The position numbers and the translations under genes were made by a program. DNA of 64,000 bases, from assembly GCA_038222225.1 (NCBI GenBank), contig JBBRHV010000004.1:1-64000 (forward strand), written 5' to 3'. Numbering within the stretch: the first letter of the stretch is position 1; each line of letters begins with the position of its first letter. Below, one piece after another: positions 57,265 through 64,000 of this stretch. The notes beneath the pieces are model-generated. The model ran no database searches and was not told the origin of the DNA. It saw only the letters and a program-made list of their open reading frames with translations. The stretch comes from JAKLFA01 sp038222225. Its GTDB lineage: Bacteria > Omnitrophota > Gorgyraeia > Zapsychrales > JANLHA01.

Positions 57265-59112
57265 TTAAATTGCCTTAGGTATCTGAAACTTAAACGAGTT
57301 CCCCTTTAAGGCAGGTTCCACCCAAATTTTTCCGCCATGACGCTCCACAATTTCCTTTGAAATAAACAACCCGATACCGGTTCCCTTCACGCTCTCCTGA
57401 CCGCGATAAAGGATCCGTGAAAATTTCTTGAACAGCTTATCCATATCCACACTGGCGATCGGTTCCCCGTCATTATAAACTTCCACTTCGAACATGTCCG
57501 CATGGTCTCTGGCCAGAATCCTGATCTTCCCGCCGATCAATCCATACTTTACCGCATTACTCAATAAATTATTTACAACGATCTGCATCAATCCCGGATC
57601 AACAACCACATGAAGTTCAGCATCCACTTTATTTGAAATTGTCAGATTTTTTTCTTCCGCCTGCTGTTGAATGGATTCTATCGCGGGATCAAACAAATGC
57701 TCCTTCAACAAGATTTCCTGTTTATCAACTTTGAGCTCGTCCTTTTCAATCCGGCTCAAGCTCAAAAAATTCTTTACAGTAACAGTCAAATAGTCCAGAT
57801 TCCGGGCCATGGACTTCAGGACATTTTCCTGTTTCTCATTGATTTCACCCAAAATCCGCTTGCGCAACAGATAGGTATTGAGAACAATCGACGACAAAAT
57901 CCCTTTCAGCTCGTGAGACACAAAACCAATCAAATCCAGGTAGCGTTTGTTCATTACCGCCAAGCGCTTATGCGTTTCCTCCAGACTTTTTTCACGTTCC
58001 CCCAGCTTTTCCGACATATAATTGATCGAATCCCCCAACTCCTTCATTTCATAAACACTGGATCCCGTCGTGTCAATCTTGCTATCCCATTTTCCATGAG
58101 CGATTTTGACCGTTGTGCGGACCATTTGAGTCAACGGACGGATCATCGAATTGGCCAAAAAATATGCAAAAATCACCGTTGGGATCGCACCCATGAGGAT
58201 AATCATAAGGAGCCCCAAAAACAATCGATCTCCTATCCTCTGAAATGGCTTTTCTAAAATGCCCACATACAGACTTCCAATAATATCGCCTTGGATATTC
58301 CGGATCGGTTCATATGCCGTGATATACCAATCCGTAACCACAAAAGCCCGATCCAACCAGGTTCCTCCCTGCTCGACAACTTTCTTATACACCTCTTCCG
58401 AAATCCGTGTTCCAATCGCCCGATTGCCGTTTTCATCCAGAACATTCGTCGCCACTCTCACGTCATCCTCAAAAATGGTCACCGTTCCATAAGGCTTCCC
58501 ATCGTACATCTTCTGCTCAAAAACAACATTGACGATGTGATCAATAAAATCAAAATTATTATTAATAATCTGTCCTCCGTAAAGGACCTTTTCCACCCGC
58601 CCCTCAGAATTTAGAATAGGCCTGGCAAATTCCATGCTCAAGGCGTCCAAAACCTGGGTACGCTTTGCCAGCCCAGCTTTCGGAGTCGGACGGACGTCAA
58701 TGACCATTCCCGGCTTGATCAGCTGAAGCTCCTCCTTCCCTATAATACGAGTAGCCACAACCGGCTCTCCAGTCTCAAAAGCCAGCTGAACAATATCACT
58801 GGCAACTGTTCTTTGATCAGCAACATTAACCACCCCAATATAATCCAGGCCCAACTCCTTTTGAACAGCTTTGAGATTTCCATCCGGATCGACAATATTA
58901 AAAGCGATTCTCATTTGGTTCAACTTCTCATTATAAACGCTGCGGATCGTGTTTAAATTCTGCGTAACCGTCTGCTGAGCCTCTGCAAAAATGTACCGCT
59001 TAACCACAAAAAAACCATAACCGGACATAAATAGACCCCAAAACAGAACCATTGAAATGATTCCGATGAGGATTTTTGACCAAATTTTAGTTGGCTCAAT
59101 TCGATTATTCAT
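57265..59112 (-). CDS. Membrane histidine kinase with periplasmic cache-like sensor
   Basis: 615 residues from ATG 59112; a GTG 20 codons upstream keeps the frame but would fall in the promoter region. Transmembrane helices at about 12-35 and 298-320 enclose a periplasmic domain (about 36-297) with a cache-like pattern (PFQRIGDRL after YGTVTIFEDDVRVATNV, and GTWLDRAFVVTDWYITAYEPI). A HAMP domain (about 315-370), HisKA with H400 in FVSHELKGI, and an HATPase domain (N515/N519 in VVNNLLSNAVKYG; GTGIGLF at 577-583) complete the protein. It is the first gene of the hydrogenase operon and is 14 bases from the receiver-HydC gene. The ligand is unknown. Confidence 0.93.
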   Translation of the reverse strand: MNNRIEPTKIWSKILIGIISMVLFWGLFMSGYGFFVVKRYIFAEAQQTVTQNLNTIRSVYNEKLNQMRIAFNIVDPDGNLKAVQKELGLDYIGVVNVADQRTVASDIVQLAFETGEPVVATRIIGKEELQLIKPGMVIDVRPTPKAGLAKRTQVLDALSMEFARPILNSEGRVEKVLYGGQIINNNFDFIDHIVNVVFEQKMYDGKPYGTVTIFEDDVRVATNVLDENGNRAIGTRISEEVYKKVVEQGGTWLDRAFVVTDWYITAYEPIRNIQGDIIGSLYVGILEKPFQRIGDRLFLGLLMIILMGAIPTVIFAYFLANSMIRPLTQMVRTTVKIAHGKWDSKIDTTGSSVYEMKELGDSINYMSEKLGEREKSLEETHKRLAVMNKRYLDLIGFVSHELKGILSSIVLNTYLLRKRILGEINEKQENVLKSMARNLDYLTVTVKNFLSLSRIEKDELKVDKQEILLKEHLFDPAIESIQQQAEEKNLTISNKVDAELHVVVDPGLMQIVVNNLLSNAVKYGLIGGKIRILARDHADMFEVEVYNDGEPIASVDMDKLFKKFSRILYRGQESVKGTGIGLFISKEIVERHGGKIWVEPALKGNSFKFQIPKAI

Positions 59113-59158
59113 ATTTTTTTGATAAATTTTCACAAATTTACAATAGTTTTCATATATC

Positions 59159-59172
59159 GTGAAATATTTCAC
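59159..59172. promoter_or_regulatory. 14-base palindrome upstream of the hydrogenase operon
   Basis: GTGAAATATTTCAC, perfect dyad, 47 bases before the kinase ATG and 18-46 bases downstream of the candidate -10/-35 boxes. It is a plausible operator of an unidentified regulator. Confidence 0.45.
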
Positions 59173-59189
59173 TTTTAAATAAATAAAAA

Positions 59190-59217
59190 AATAAAGAACC
59201 CTTGCTCTTTATGTCAA
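59190..59217 (-). promoter_or_regulatory. Candidate promoter of the hydrogenase operon
   Basis: Minus strand: consensus -35 TTGACA (59212-59217), 16-base spacer, -10-like TTTATT (59190-59195), in a 230-base gap that is otherwise AT-rich and holds nothing I recognise. No sigma54 -24/-12 pair was found. The -10 box is weak. Confidence 0.4.
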
Positions 59218-59342
59218 CGCTTCCATCAATCGTACTATTCCGTTACGATTAAGTATATAATAAAAAAATTTAAATTCAACAAAAATTATTTTTCAAATAA
59301 GAACCTTTCCGCCATTCAATCCATTCTATCGCCATGCCCGCC

Positions 59343-60887
59343 CTATTTTTTTTTAATCAAATAAAACATCCCCTTCCCAGCGCTTGAACCTCCCCTCACA
59401 TCCTCCAAAACATACCGGTTCTTCAAAGTACTGCAAAAATCGTTTCTGTTTTGAACGCACCAATAGTCATCCACTAAAACCAATGGCCGGTCTTTTAAAA
59501 AGGAATTATAGGCGTTGTCATCCATCATATGCCCGATAAAAGCACTGGATTTGTCCATCGTTGTAATAATCGATGACGGGTTATAACTGATGAATACATA
59601 ACGCTCGTCAAAATTCTCCCCCTCTAAAAACATCTCTTGCTGCTCATCAAAAATATGAGGTGACAGTCCGATGAAAACATAAGGAAAGCTCCAGAAAAAA
59701 CTTAGCGCTGCCGCAAAAGCCAAAACACTAAAGACCAGCCGCCTGCTCTTAAAACAAAAAACGCCCCGCTGATAAATACCATAAAATCCCATAGCCGACC
59801 AAATGACGACTGGAAAATAAAATTGAAGATTCATTCGTTGAAAATGTCCCGTCATCCCTCGATGCATGAAGGAATAAAAGCACAAAAAGGAAGCAAAAAA
59901 TAAAAATAGACACCAGAACATCGGCTTATTTTTCTTTAATGTCTCGTGAGCGCCCACGGCTGCCATAAAAACCCACACGATCGGAATCGCCTCGTTCTTG
60001 ACCCAAAACCACAAATGACTCATAAAGACATGCGCAATAGACATCTGCCAACCCTGCATCCAAAGCGTCTCATATGCCTTGATTGACACAATATATAAAA
60101 AATACGGGAGCAGTAAAATCGCGTAATCTAACATTTTGAAATAATAGCGTCGATCAATTTTTGCGAAGAAAACCAGCCCTGCCGCAAACAGCAATAGAAT
60201 CAAGCCGTTTTCAGGCCTTAGCAGGAGCGTGAACGCCGTTACGGCCATGAACTGAACAAAAGACCGGTCATCCTTCCGTTGGGAAAAAATCAAAAATGAA
60301 AGAACGTTTAATAAAATGAAAAGGGATGACGCCATTTCCAAGGAAGAATTTCCGGAAAATTTTAAATGCAGCGGAGTAAATGCCAACAAACCTGCAGAAA
60401 GCAAGGCAACGGATTCTCTCTGCGTTATCAAATAGGCGATTAAAAACAAAACAACCACAGAAAGCGCGCCCAGAAAAACATTGAAATTATACGCCACCGA
60501 TTCTGAGGATCCCGACACATTAAAAACCAATGAGAGCAAAAAATGATATCCCGGCGTCCACTGAGGCAAATTTGAAGATAGGCACTGCCCATCCAAGTAC
60601 AGATCGCACCGGGCAAATTGCCTACTTTCAGCCATGTTTTTTGCAATATTGATATGCTCATACTCGTCATAAAACACATAATGCCGGTGCGGCACAACAC
60701 CCCATCGCACAAAAAGCGCGAGAGAGAACAGCAGCGCCAAAATGACCCAATATTTTTTGGTCACATGCTGAAAGAGCATCGCAGAACTTTTAAAATTGCG
60801 GAATACACCGAACATCAGAAATATGAACAAAGCAGCGCAGAAATAATACGTCAGCTGAATCAAATTGATTATGTTGGGGATCGCCAT
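59343..60887 (-). CDS. Polytopic GT-C-type membrane glycosyltransferase
   Basis: 514 residues with about 12 membrane helices and a C-terminal soluble tail (about 400-514). Early in the protein, YDEYEHINIAKNM resembles the acidic loop motif of PMT/ArnT-type GT-C enzymes that use polyprenyl-phosphate sugars. The transmembrane region carries LLRPENG and GMTGHFQRMN, loop positions typical of the family. It is the likely last gene of the envelope cluster that also holds a GT2 enzyme able to make polyprenyl-phosphate sugar. A hairpin (60902-60937) lies just upstream of the start codon. Confidence 0.75.
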   Translation of the reverse strand: MAIPNIINLIQLTYYFCAALFIFLMFGVFRNFKSSAMLFQHVTKKYWVILALLFSLALFVRWGVVPHRHYVFYDEYEHINIAKNMAESRQFARCDLYLDGQCLSSNLPQWTPGYHFLLSLVFNVSGSSESVAYNFNVFLGALSVVVLFLIAYLITQRESVALLSAGLLAFTPLHLKFSGNSSLEMASSLFILLNVLSFLIFSQRKDDRSFVQFMAVTAFTLLLRPENGLILLLFAAGLVFFAKIDRRYYFKMLDYAILLLPYFLYIVSIKAYETLWMQGWQMSIAHVFMSHLWFWVKNEAIPIVWVFMAAVGAHETLKKNKPMFWCLFLFFASFLCFYSFMHRGMTGHFQRMNLQFYFPVVIWSAMGFYGIYQRGVFCFKSRRLVFSVLAFAAALSFFWSFPYVFIGLSPHIFDEQQEMFLEGENFDERYVFISYNPSSIITTMDKSSAFIGHMMDDNAYNSFLKDRPLVLVDDYWCVQNRNDFCSTLKNRYVLEDVRGGSSAGKGMFYLIKKK

Positions 60888-60901
60888 GCTCTTGAAACCA
60901 T

Positions 60902-60937
60902 GGAGCCTCTGGCCGAATGCCGCAATGGCCAGACTCC
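60902..60937 (-). promoter_or_regulatory. Stem-loop just upstream of the GT-C gene
   Basis: On the minus strand GGAG and TCTGGCC pair with GGCCAGA and CTCC around a 12-base loop, ending 15 bases before the GT-C ATG. The stem contains the only GGAG in this region, so it might modulate translation; it could also be a weak terminator behind the TonB-like gene, although no T-run follows. Confidence 0.35.
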
Positions 60938-60988
60938 TTTTTTCCTGTTAGTCAACTCTATGAAAAAACAATGAACCTTTTCTTTCGT

Positions 60989-61696
60989 CTACTCCCCCAC
61001 CTCAAAAGAGATCACAACATTAAATGTTAAATCCGGATATTTTAAATCTTTGGGGAATGGCGGAAACGGCACAGACTCTTTAATGCTTCTTAATCCAACG
61101 CTCTTCAAAAACGAATTTGCCCGGCTGCGCTCATGGATAATTTGAACATCTTTCAACTCACCATTTGACGAGAGCACAAAGGTCAAATAAACCTCCCCCG
61201 CTTCAAATCGGGGGTTGTCGACATAATAATAAGCCCGCTTTCGAATCTTGTCACGCACCTGCTCATGATACGTTAAATACCGAGGATTGGTGATTTTCTC
61301 CGATTGCAACAAAGGAACAGCGATCTGTCGTTTCGCGCTCGAGGCAAGCGGCTTGGATAATGTTTTCTCTTGATCGGGGAGCTTGATCGGAGCCTTATCC
61401 AATGGCTTAAAGGGAACGTCAATGTCCAGTATTGGCTTAATCAATGCCTTGGGTGGATCTATTTTCTTTTTATCCTCCATGGCCTGCATTCGATCCGCAC
61501 GAAAAACCTCCTGCTTCCGGCCTTGTTCAATCGCCTGATAAACAACTTCAATATCTTTCGCGGCTGAAACACGCTTTTTATAATGAATATTTGTCAAAAA
61601 CGCCACTAAGACCAGGACGACATGAAACACCAGCGAAGTGACCAGCGCCCAACGAAAAATTTTTCGTTCCAAAGATAATAAATAGTCATAGACCAT
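60989..61696 (-). CDS. TonB-like energy-transducing protein
   Basis: 235 residues. One N-terminal transmembrane helix (about 17-37), a proline- and lysine-rich linker (about 70-130, KKKIDPPKALIKPILDIDV), and a C-terminal TonB domain (about 150-232: VRDKIRKRAYYYVDNPRFEAGEVYLTFVLSS in part, IKESVPFPPFP, FNVVISFEVGE). It could energise an outer-membrane transporter or act in surface-polysaccharide export; no ExbB/ExbD gene is here. ATG 61696 follows GGTGA, which overlaps the upstream stop; a GTG three codons earlier is possible. Confidence 0.8.
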   Translation of the reverse strand: MVYDYLLSLERKIFRWALVTSLVFHVVLVLVAFLTNIHYKKRVSAAKDIEVVYQAIEQGRKQEVFRADRMQAMEDKKKIDPPKALIKPILDIDVPFKPLDKAPIKLPDQEKTLSKPLASSAKRQIAVPLLQSEKITNPRYLTYHEQVRDKIRKRAYYYVDNPRFEAGEVYLTFVLSSNGELKDVQIIHERSRANSFLKSVGLRSIKESVPFPPFPKDLKYPDLTFNVVISFEVGE

Positions 61697-61701
61697 CTTA
61701 T

Positions 61702-62367
61702 TCACCGAAAGAGCTTATTGATAAAAAATGCGATGAACCGCAGTGTGTCAACGCATGGGTTGATATTGCTTTTTTCGCCGGAATAAATGGTTTGGATGGA
61801 AACCGTTTCGATCTTAAAGCCAGCTCTGGCCGCCTCAATCAACAGTTCACTCTCGATCTGAAAACCGGTTGAGCGTAAACGCACCCGCCTTAGAACATCA
61901 ACACGGATCAAACGAAAACCGCACTGGGTATCAGGAATGCGTTGCCTGCAGACCCACGAAATCAAAGCAGACATCAATCGATTTGTATATACGCGGATTT
62001 TCGGCATGTTTTTGCAAGAAGACATCCTGGATCCGTTAATAATTCCACACTGCGGATCCTCCTGAAATTTTTTGACGAAGATCAAAAGGTCATCCAACGC
62101 ATGCTGTCCATCGCCATCCATCGTTATGACCGCCTCGCACTCTTTTGATACCGCATACTGAAACCCATCACGCAAAGAAGCCCCTTTCCCCTTTCGAACA
62201 TCATGACGAATAATATGCGCCCCATTCCGTCGGGCGATGTCCCCAGATGAATCCTTTGACCCGTCATCAACAACAATCACCTCGAAACCCATTCGGCAGG
62301 CCCCGCTCACAATCTCACCGATATGTTCCTCTTCGTTTAAAACGGGAATAACGATATATGTGTTCAT
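61702..62367 (-). CDS. GT2 glycosyltransferase (dolichyl/polyprenyl-phosphate sugar synthase type)
   Basis: 221 residues. GT-A fold: VIPVLNEEEHIGEI, VIVVDDGSKDSSGD (nucleotide-sugar binding), MDGDGQH (DxD metal motif, DGD) and IPDTQCGFRLIRVDVL, SGEKSN. Matches DPM1-like enzymes that transfer a sugar to polyprenyl phosphate. Its ATG overlaps the LpxL-like gene stop (ATGA), and its stop overlaps the TonB-like gene, so the three are coupled. No C-terminal membrane helices of the full-length DPM type are seen. Confidence 0.88.
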   Translation of the reverse strand: MNTYIVIPVLNEEEHIGEIVSGACRMGFEVIVVDDGSKDSSGDIARRNGAHIIRHDVRKGKGASLRDGFQYAVSKECEAVITMDGDGQHALDDLLIFVKKFQEDPQCGIINGSRMSSCKNMPKIRVYTNRLMSALISWVCRQRIPDTQCGFRLIRVDVLRRVRLRSTGFQIESELLIEAARAGFKIETVSIQTIYSGEKSNINPCVDTLRFIAFFINKLFR

Positions 62368-63260
62368 GTGTTTATGATCCTTTCCGGGCCGCTCTCCTGT
62401 TCAAACCAAAACCGCCTAAACATCATCCACTGAGCCGGATCCTTCCGCACCTCCCGCTCAATCATCTGGACCTGCTGATCCAACACCCGGTCAACAAAGT
62501 CCTGTTCCGACATTTGCGGAGAATGAGACGGAAGGTCCAGAACCGGTCCAAAGGAAAGATAAAATGTATGGTCCGGCTTACGTCTCAAAAATGCAGGCAG
62601 AATAACGGAACCCGTACGATAAGCAAACAGCGCCGCCCCTTTAGGAATCATCATCGTCTTGCCGAATACCGTCCGCGGCTCACCGGTCACACTGAAATCC
62701 CGGTCTGCTAAAATGGCAACAATCCGGTTGTCCTTTAAATCTTTTAACCCGCGCCGAATCGCTAAGTGCGCCGGAACAACTTTAACACCGAACTTTTCTC
62801 TTTGAGCATTAAAAAGTTCATTCACCGGACGTTCTTTGTGGGGAAGCGCGATCGCTGTGAACGGATACCCCAAGCAACTGAGCACCAGCCCTCCCAACTC
62901 CCAATTTCCAATATGCCCTGTCAAAAGAACAACACCCCTTCCCTGTTCTAATGCCTGCGTCAGAAGGTCAAAATTTTGAAGTTCAATTTTACGGGCGATG
63001 AACTGGTCGTCGAGATCCTTACCCATACGGAAAAACTCCACCAAATAATAGGAGAAATGACGGAATACTTCCCGAGCAAGACGGAGAGCTTCCTTGCGAT
63101 CACCGAGGATCTGTTCTAGATTGTCTATAACGGCAGCACGATCACGGAGAGAACAACGGAACTGAATATACGATATAAGATCAGCAATCCCGTAACACCA
63201 TCGAGGGGGAAACATGCTAACGAACGTCAGAGCGAATCGATAAAGGAAGTATTTAAACAT
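62364..63260 (-). CDS. LpxL/HtrB-family lipid A acyltransferase
   Basis: 298 residues. A membrane anchor near the N-terminus (about 5-25) and the catalytic HIGNWE (H116-E121) dyad, then LADRDFSVTGEPRTVFGK and MMFRRFW. This is the late acyltransferase pattern for transferring secondary acyl chains to lipid A precursors. GAGG lies just before the ATG. Together with gmhA and hldE2 it points to LPS in this organism. Confidence 0.92.
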   Translation of the reverse strand: MFKYFLYRFALTFVSMFPPRWCYGIADLISYIQFRCSLRDRAAVIDNLEQILGDRKEALRLAREVFRHFSYYLVEFFRMGKDLDDQFIARKIELQNFDLLTQALEQGRGVVLLTGHIGNWELGGLVLSCLGYPFTAIALPHKERPVNELFNAQREKFGVKVVPAHLAIRRGLKDLKDNRIVAILADRDFSVTGEPRTVFGKTMMIPKGAALFAYRTGSVILPAFLRRKPDHTFYLSFGPVLDLPSHSPQMSEQDFVDRVLDQQVQMIEREVRKDPAQWMMFRRFWFEQESGPERIINT

Positions 63261-63292
63261 AACCTCAAAGACTGCTTTCTTTAAAATAGAGA

Positions 63293-64000
63293 TTATTCCT
63301 TATCGGCCCCTGCATCATTCAGGATCAAATTTGCAATATCTAAAGCCGAATGCGGATGCGCATTTTCAAAGGCCGCCTTACTCATTTCACTCAAGCGCTC
63401 GGGAGACCTTAACAGTAGCTCAATCTCTTCGCCGATATCTGAATTCTTGTCAATCCGTATGGCGATATTTTTCTTTAAAAGATAGTCTGTGTTCCGCATC
63501 TCCTGCCCAGGCAACGGGTTTACGATGACCATTGGAAGACCTTTGGCTAAAGACTCGCTAGTCGTCATCCCTCCCGGCTTTGTAACAATGAGCGTTGAGA
63601 CCTCCATGAGCTCGTCAACATTATTCGCATATTCATAGAAGATAACCTTCTTATTATATTTGTTCTTCTTGTGCGCCTTATTATCCAGCCACTTGCACAG
63701 CTTCTTATTCACGCCGGTTAAAACAATCATCTGCATCGGCATTTCGATTTTCATCAGGGATTTGACAACGCTCTTAATAGGACCCAGCCCTTGCCCTCCC
63801 CCCATAATCAAAATGGTCGGAATCGTTAAATCCAGGCCCAACTGTTCAGCAATCGGCTTCTTGTCCAGCTGAATAGAAAATTTTTCTTTAATGGGAATGC
63901 CGTAAATCTTGATGCTGTCGGCGGCCACCCCTTTGGCGATAAAACGTTCTTTCGCCTCGGCAGATGGAACAATATAATAATCCATCCCTTCATTGATCCA
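63293..64000 (-). CDS. GT28-type (MurG/MGDG-synthase-like) glycosyltransferase, 5' end missing
   Basis: About 236 codons of the C-terminal half; the frame runs through the right edge (the residues before MDYYIVPS read WINEG), so the start is outside the window. Segments are VPSAEAKERFIAKGV, ILIMGGGQGLGPIKS (nucleotide-sugar loop), FYEYANNVDELMEVSTLIVTKPGGMTTSESLAKGLPMV (in parts) and VNPLPGQEMRNTDYLL. The KPGGxTxSE motif and PGQE acidic residue are typical of MGDG synthases and related lipid glycosyltransferases. It is followed by the LpxL-like gene. The acceptor, probably diacylglycerol or another envelope lipid, is not determinable from the half present. Confidence 0.85.
   Translation of the reverse strand, partial: WINEGMDYYIVPSAEAKERFIAKGVAADSIKIYGIPIKEKFSIQLDKKPIAEQLGLDLTIPTILIMGGGQGLGPIKSVVKSLMKIEMPMQMIVLTGVNKKLCKWLDNKAHKKNKYNKKVIFYEYANNVDELMEVSTLIVTKPGGMTTSESLAKGLPMVIVNPLPGQEMRNTDYLLKKNIAIRIDKNSDIGEEIELLLRSPERLSEMSKAAFENAHPHSALDIANLILNDAGADKE

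Noticed and set aside
59113..59342. Sigma54 promoter for the hydrogenase operon
   Set aside because: No GG-N10-GC pair at the -24/-12 positions was seen; TTGACA fits a sigma70 promoter better, although the -10 is weak.
1..64000. Insertion sequence, prophage, CRISPR array or toxin-antitoxin island
   Set aside because: No transposase, integrase, cas gene, repeat array or antitoxin pair was recognised; base use and gene order look continuous.

Overview
The window looks like ordinary chromosome from a Gram-negative bacterium of the PVC superphylum, most plausibly Candidatus Omnitrophota. The reasons are a copy of the small basic protein family I associate with PVC genomes (26019-26279), LPS heptose and lipid A acyltransferase genes, outer-membrane barrel and secretin-assembly genes, GuaB3 in place of a classical IMP dehydrogenase, a moderate GC content and an [FeFe] hydrogenase of the fermentative, electron-bifurcating type. 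The taxonomic call is inference; no rRNA gene is present. Almost every gene is on the minus strand. Only gspA-gspB (about 21.9-23.3 kb) and the GIDE-lemA pair (about 41.7-43.2 kb) run on plus. Gene density is very high: no gene-free stretch exceeds about 230 bases, and I see no insertion sequence, prophage, CRISPR array or rRNA.

Layout, left to right. 0-16.6 kb: a partial lipoprotein, aspS (lacking the GAD insertion domain), hisS, an HU/IHF protein, an SPFH protein, dnaE, guaA and guaB3, an NAD(P)-binding protein, a secreted cache-like protein, a methyltransferase overlapping an isoprenoid-synthase-like gene, and groES-groEL under a CIRCE operator. 16.7-23.3 kb: coaX, uvrB, a lipoprotein, a pseudouridine synthase, a small cluster with two PilZ proteins, and gspA/gspB. 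23.4-32.6 kb: aroB, an M50 protease, SH3, SPOR and small basic proteins, a degenerate HD-GYP protein, dgt, HIT, a phosphoesterase, a large AAA ATPase, and a LysM/M23 lipoprotein directly behind tRNA-Gly(CCC). 32.6-41.5 kb: thiE and thiD2, two heptose genes, pfkA, amaP/asp23, accC/accB, efp, a prolidase-like peptidase, aroQ, a Trm112-like mini-gene and a DUF1844 gene. 41.7-49.5 kb: GIDE-EF-hand/LemA, DUF302, an ArsR-controlled operon of RND exporter, LolA-like carrier and outer-membrane barrel, and a diacylglycerol kinase.

49.6-59.1 kb is the most unusual part. It is one tight operon encoding, in transcription order, a membrane histidine kinase with a periplasmic cache-like sensor, a response-regulator receiver fused to the NuoE-like hydrogenase subunit (HydC), HydB, HydA, a second free receiver closely resembling the fused one, and the maturases HydF and HydG. 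Neither receiver carries a DNA-binding output. The simplest reading is a phosphorelay acting directly on a bifurcating [FeFe] hydrogenase rather than on transcription.

59.3-64 kb: envelope genes, namely a GT-C membrane glycosyltransferase, a TonB-like protein, a GT2 glycosyltransferase, an LpxL-type acyltransferase and a truncated MurG/MGDG-synthase-like glycosyltransferase that runs off the right edge.

Start sites were moved where a ribosome-binding site or a neighbouring RNA gene decided the matter. Several strong sigma70-type promoters and intrinsic terminators are listed, all read by eye.
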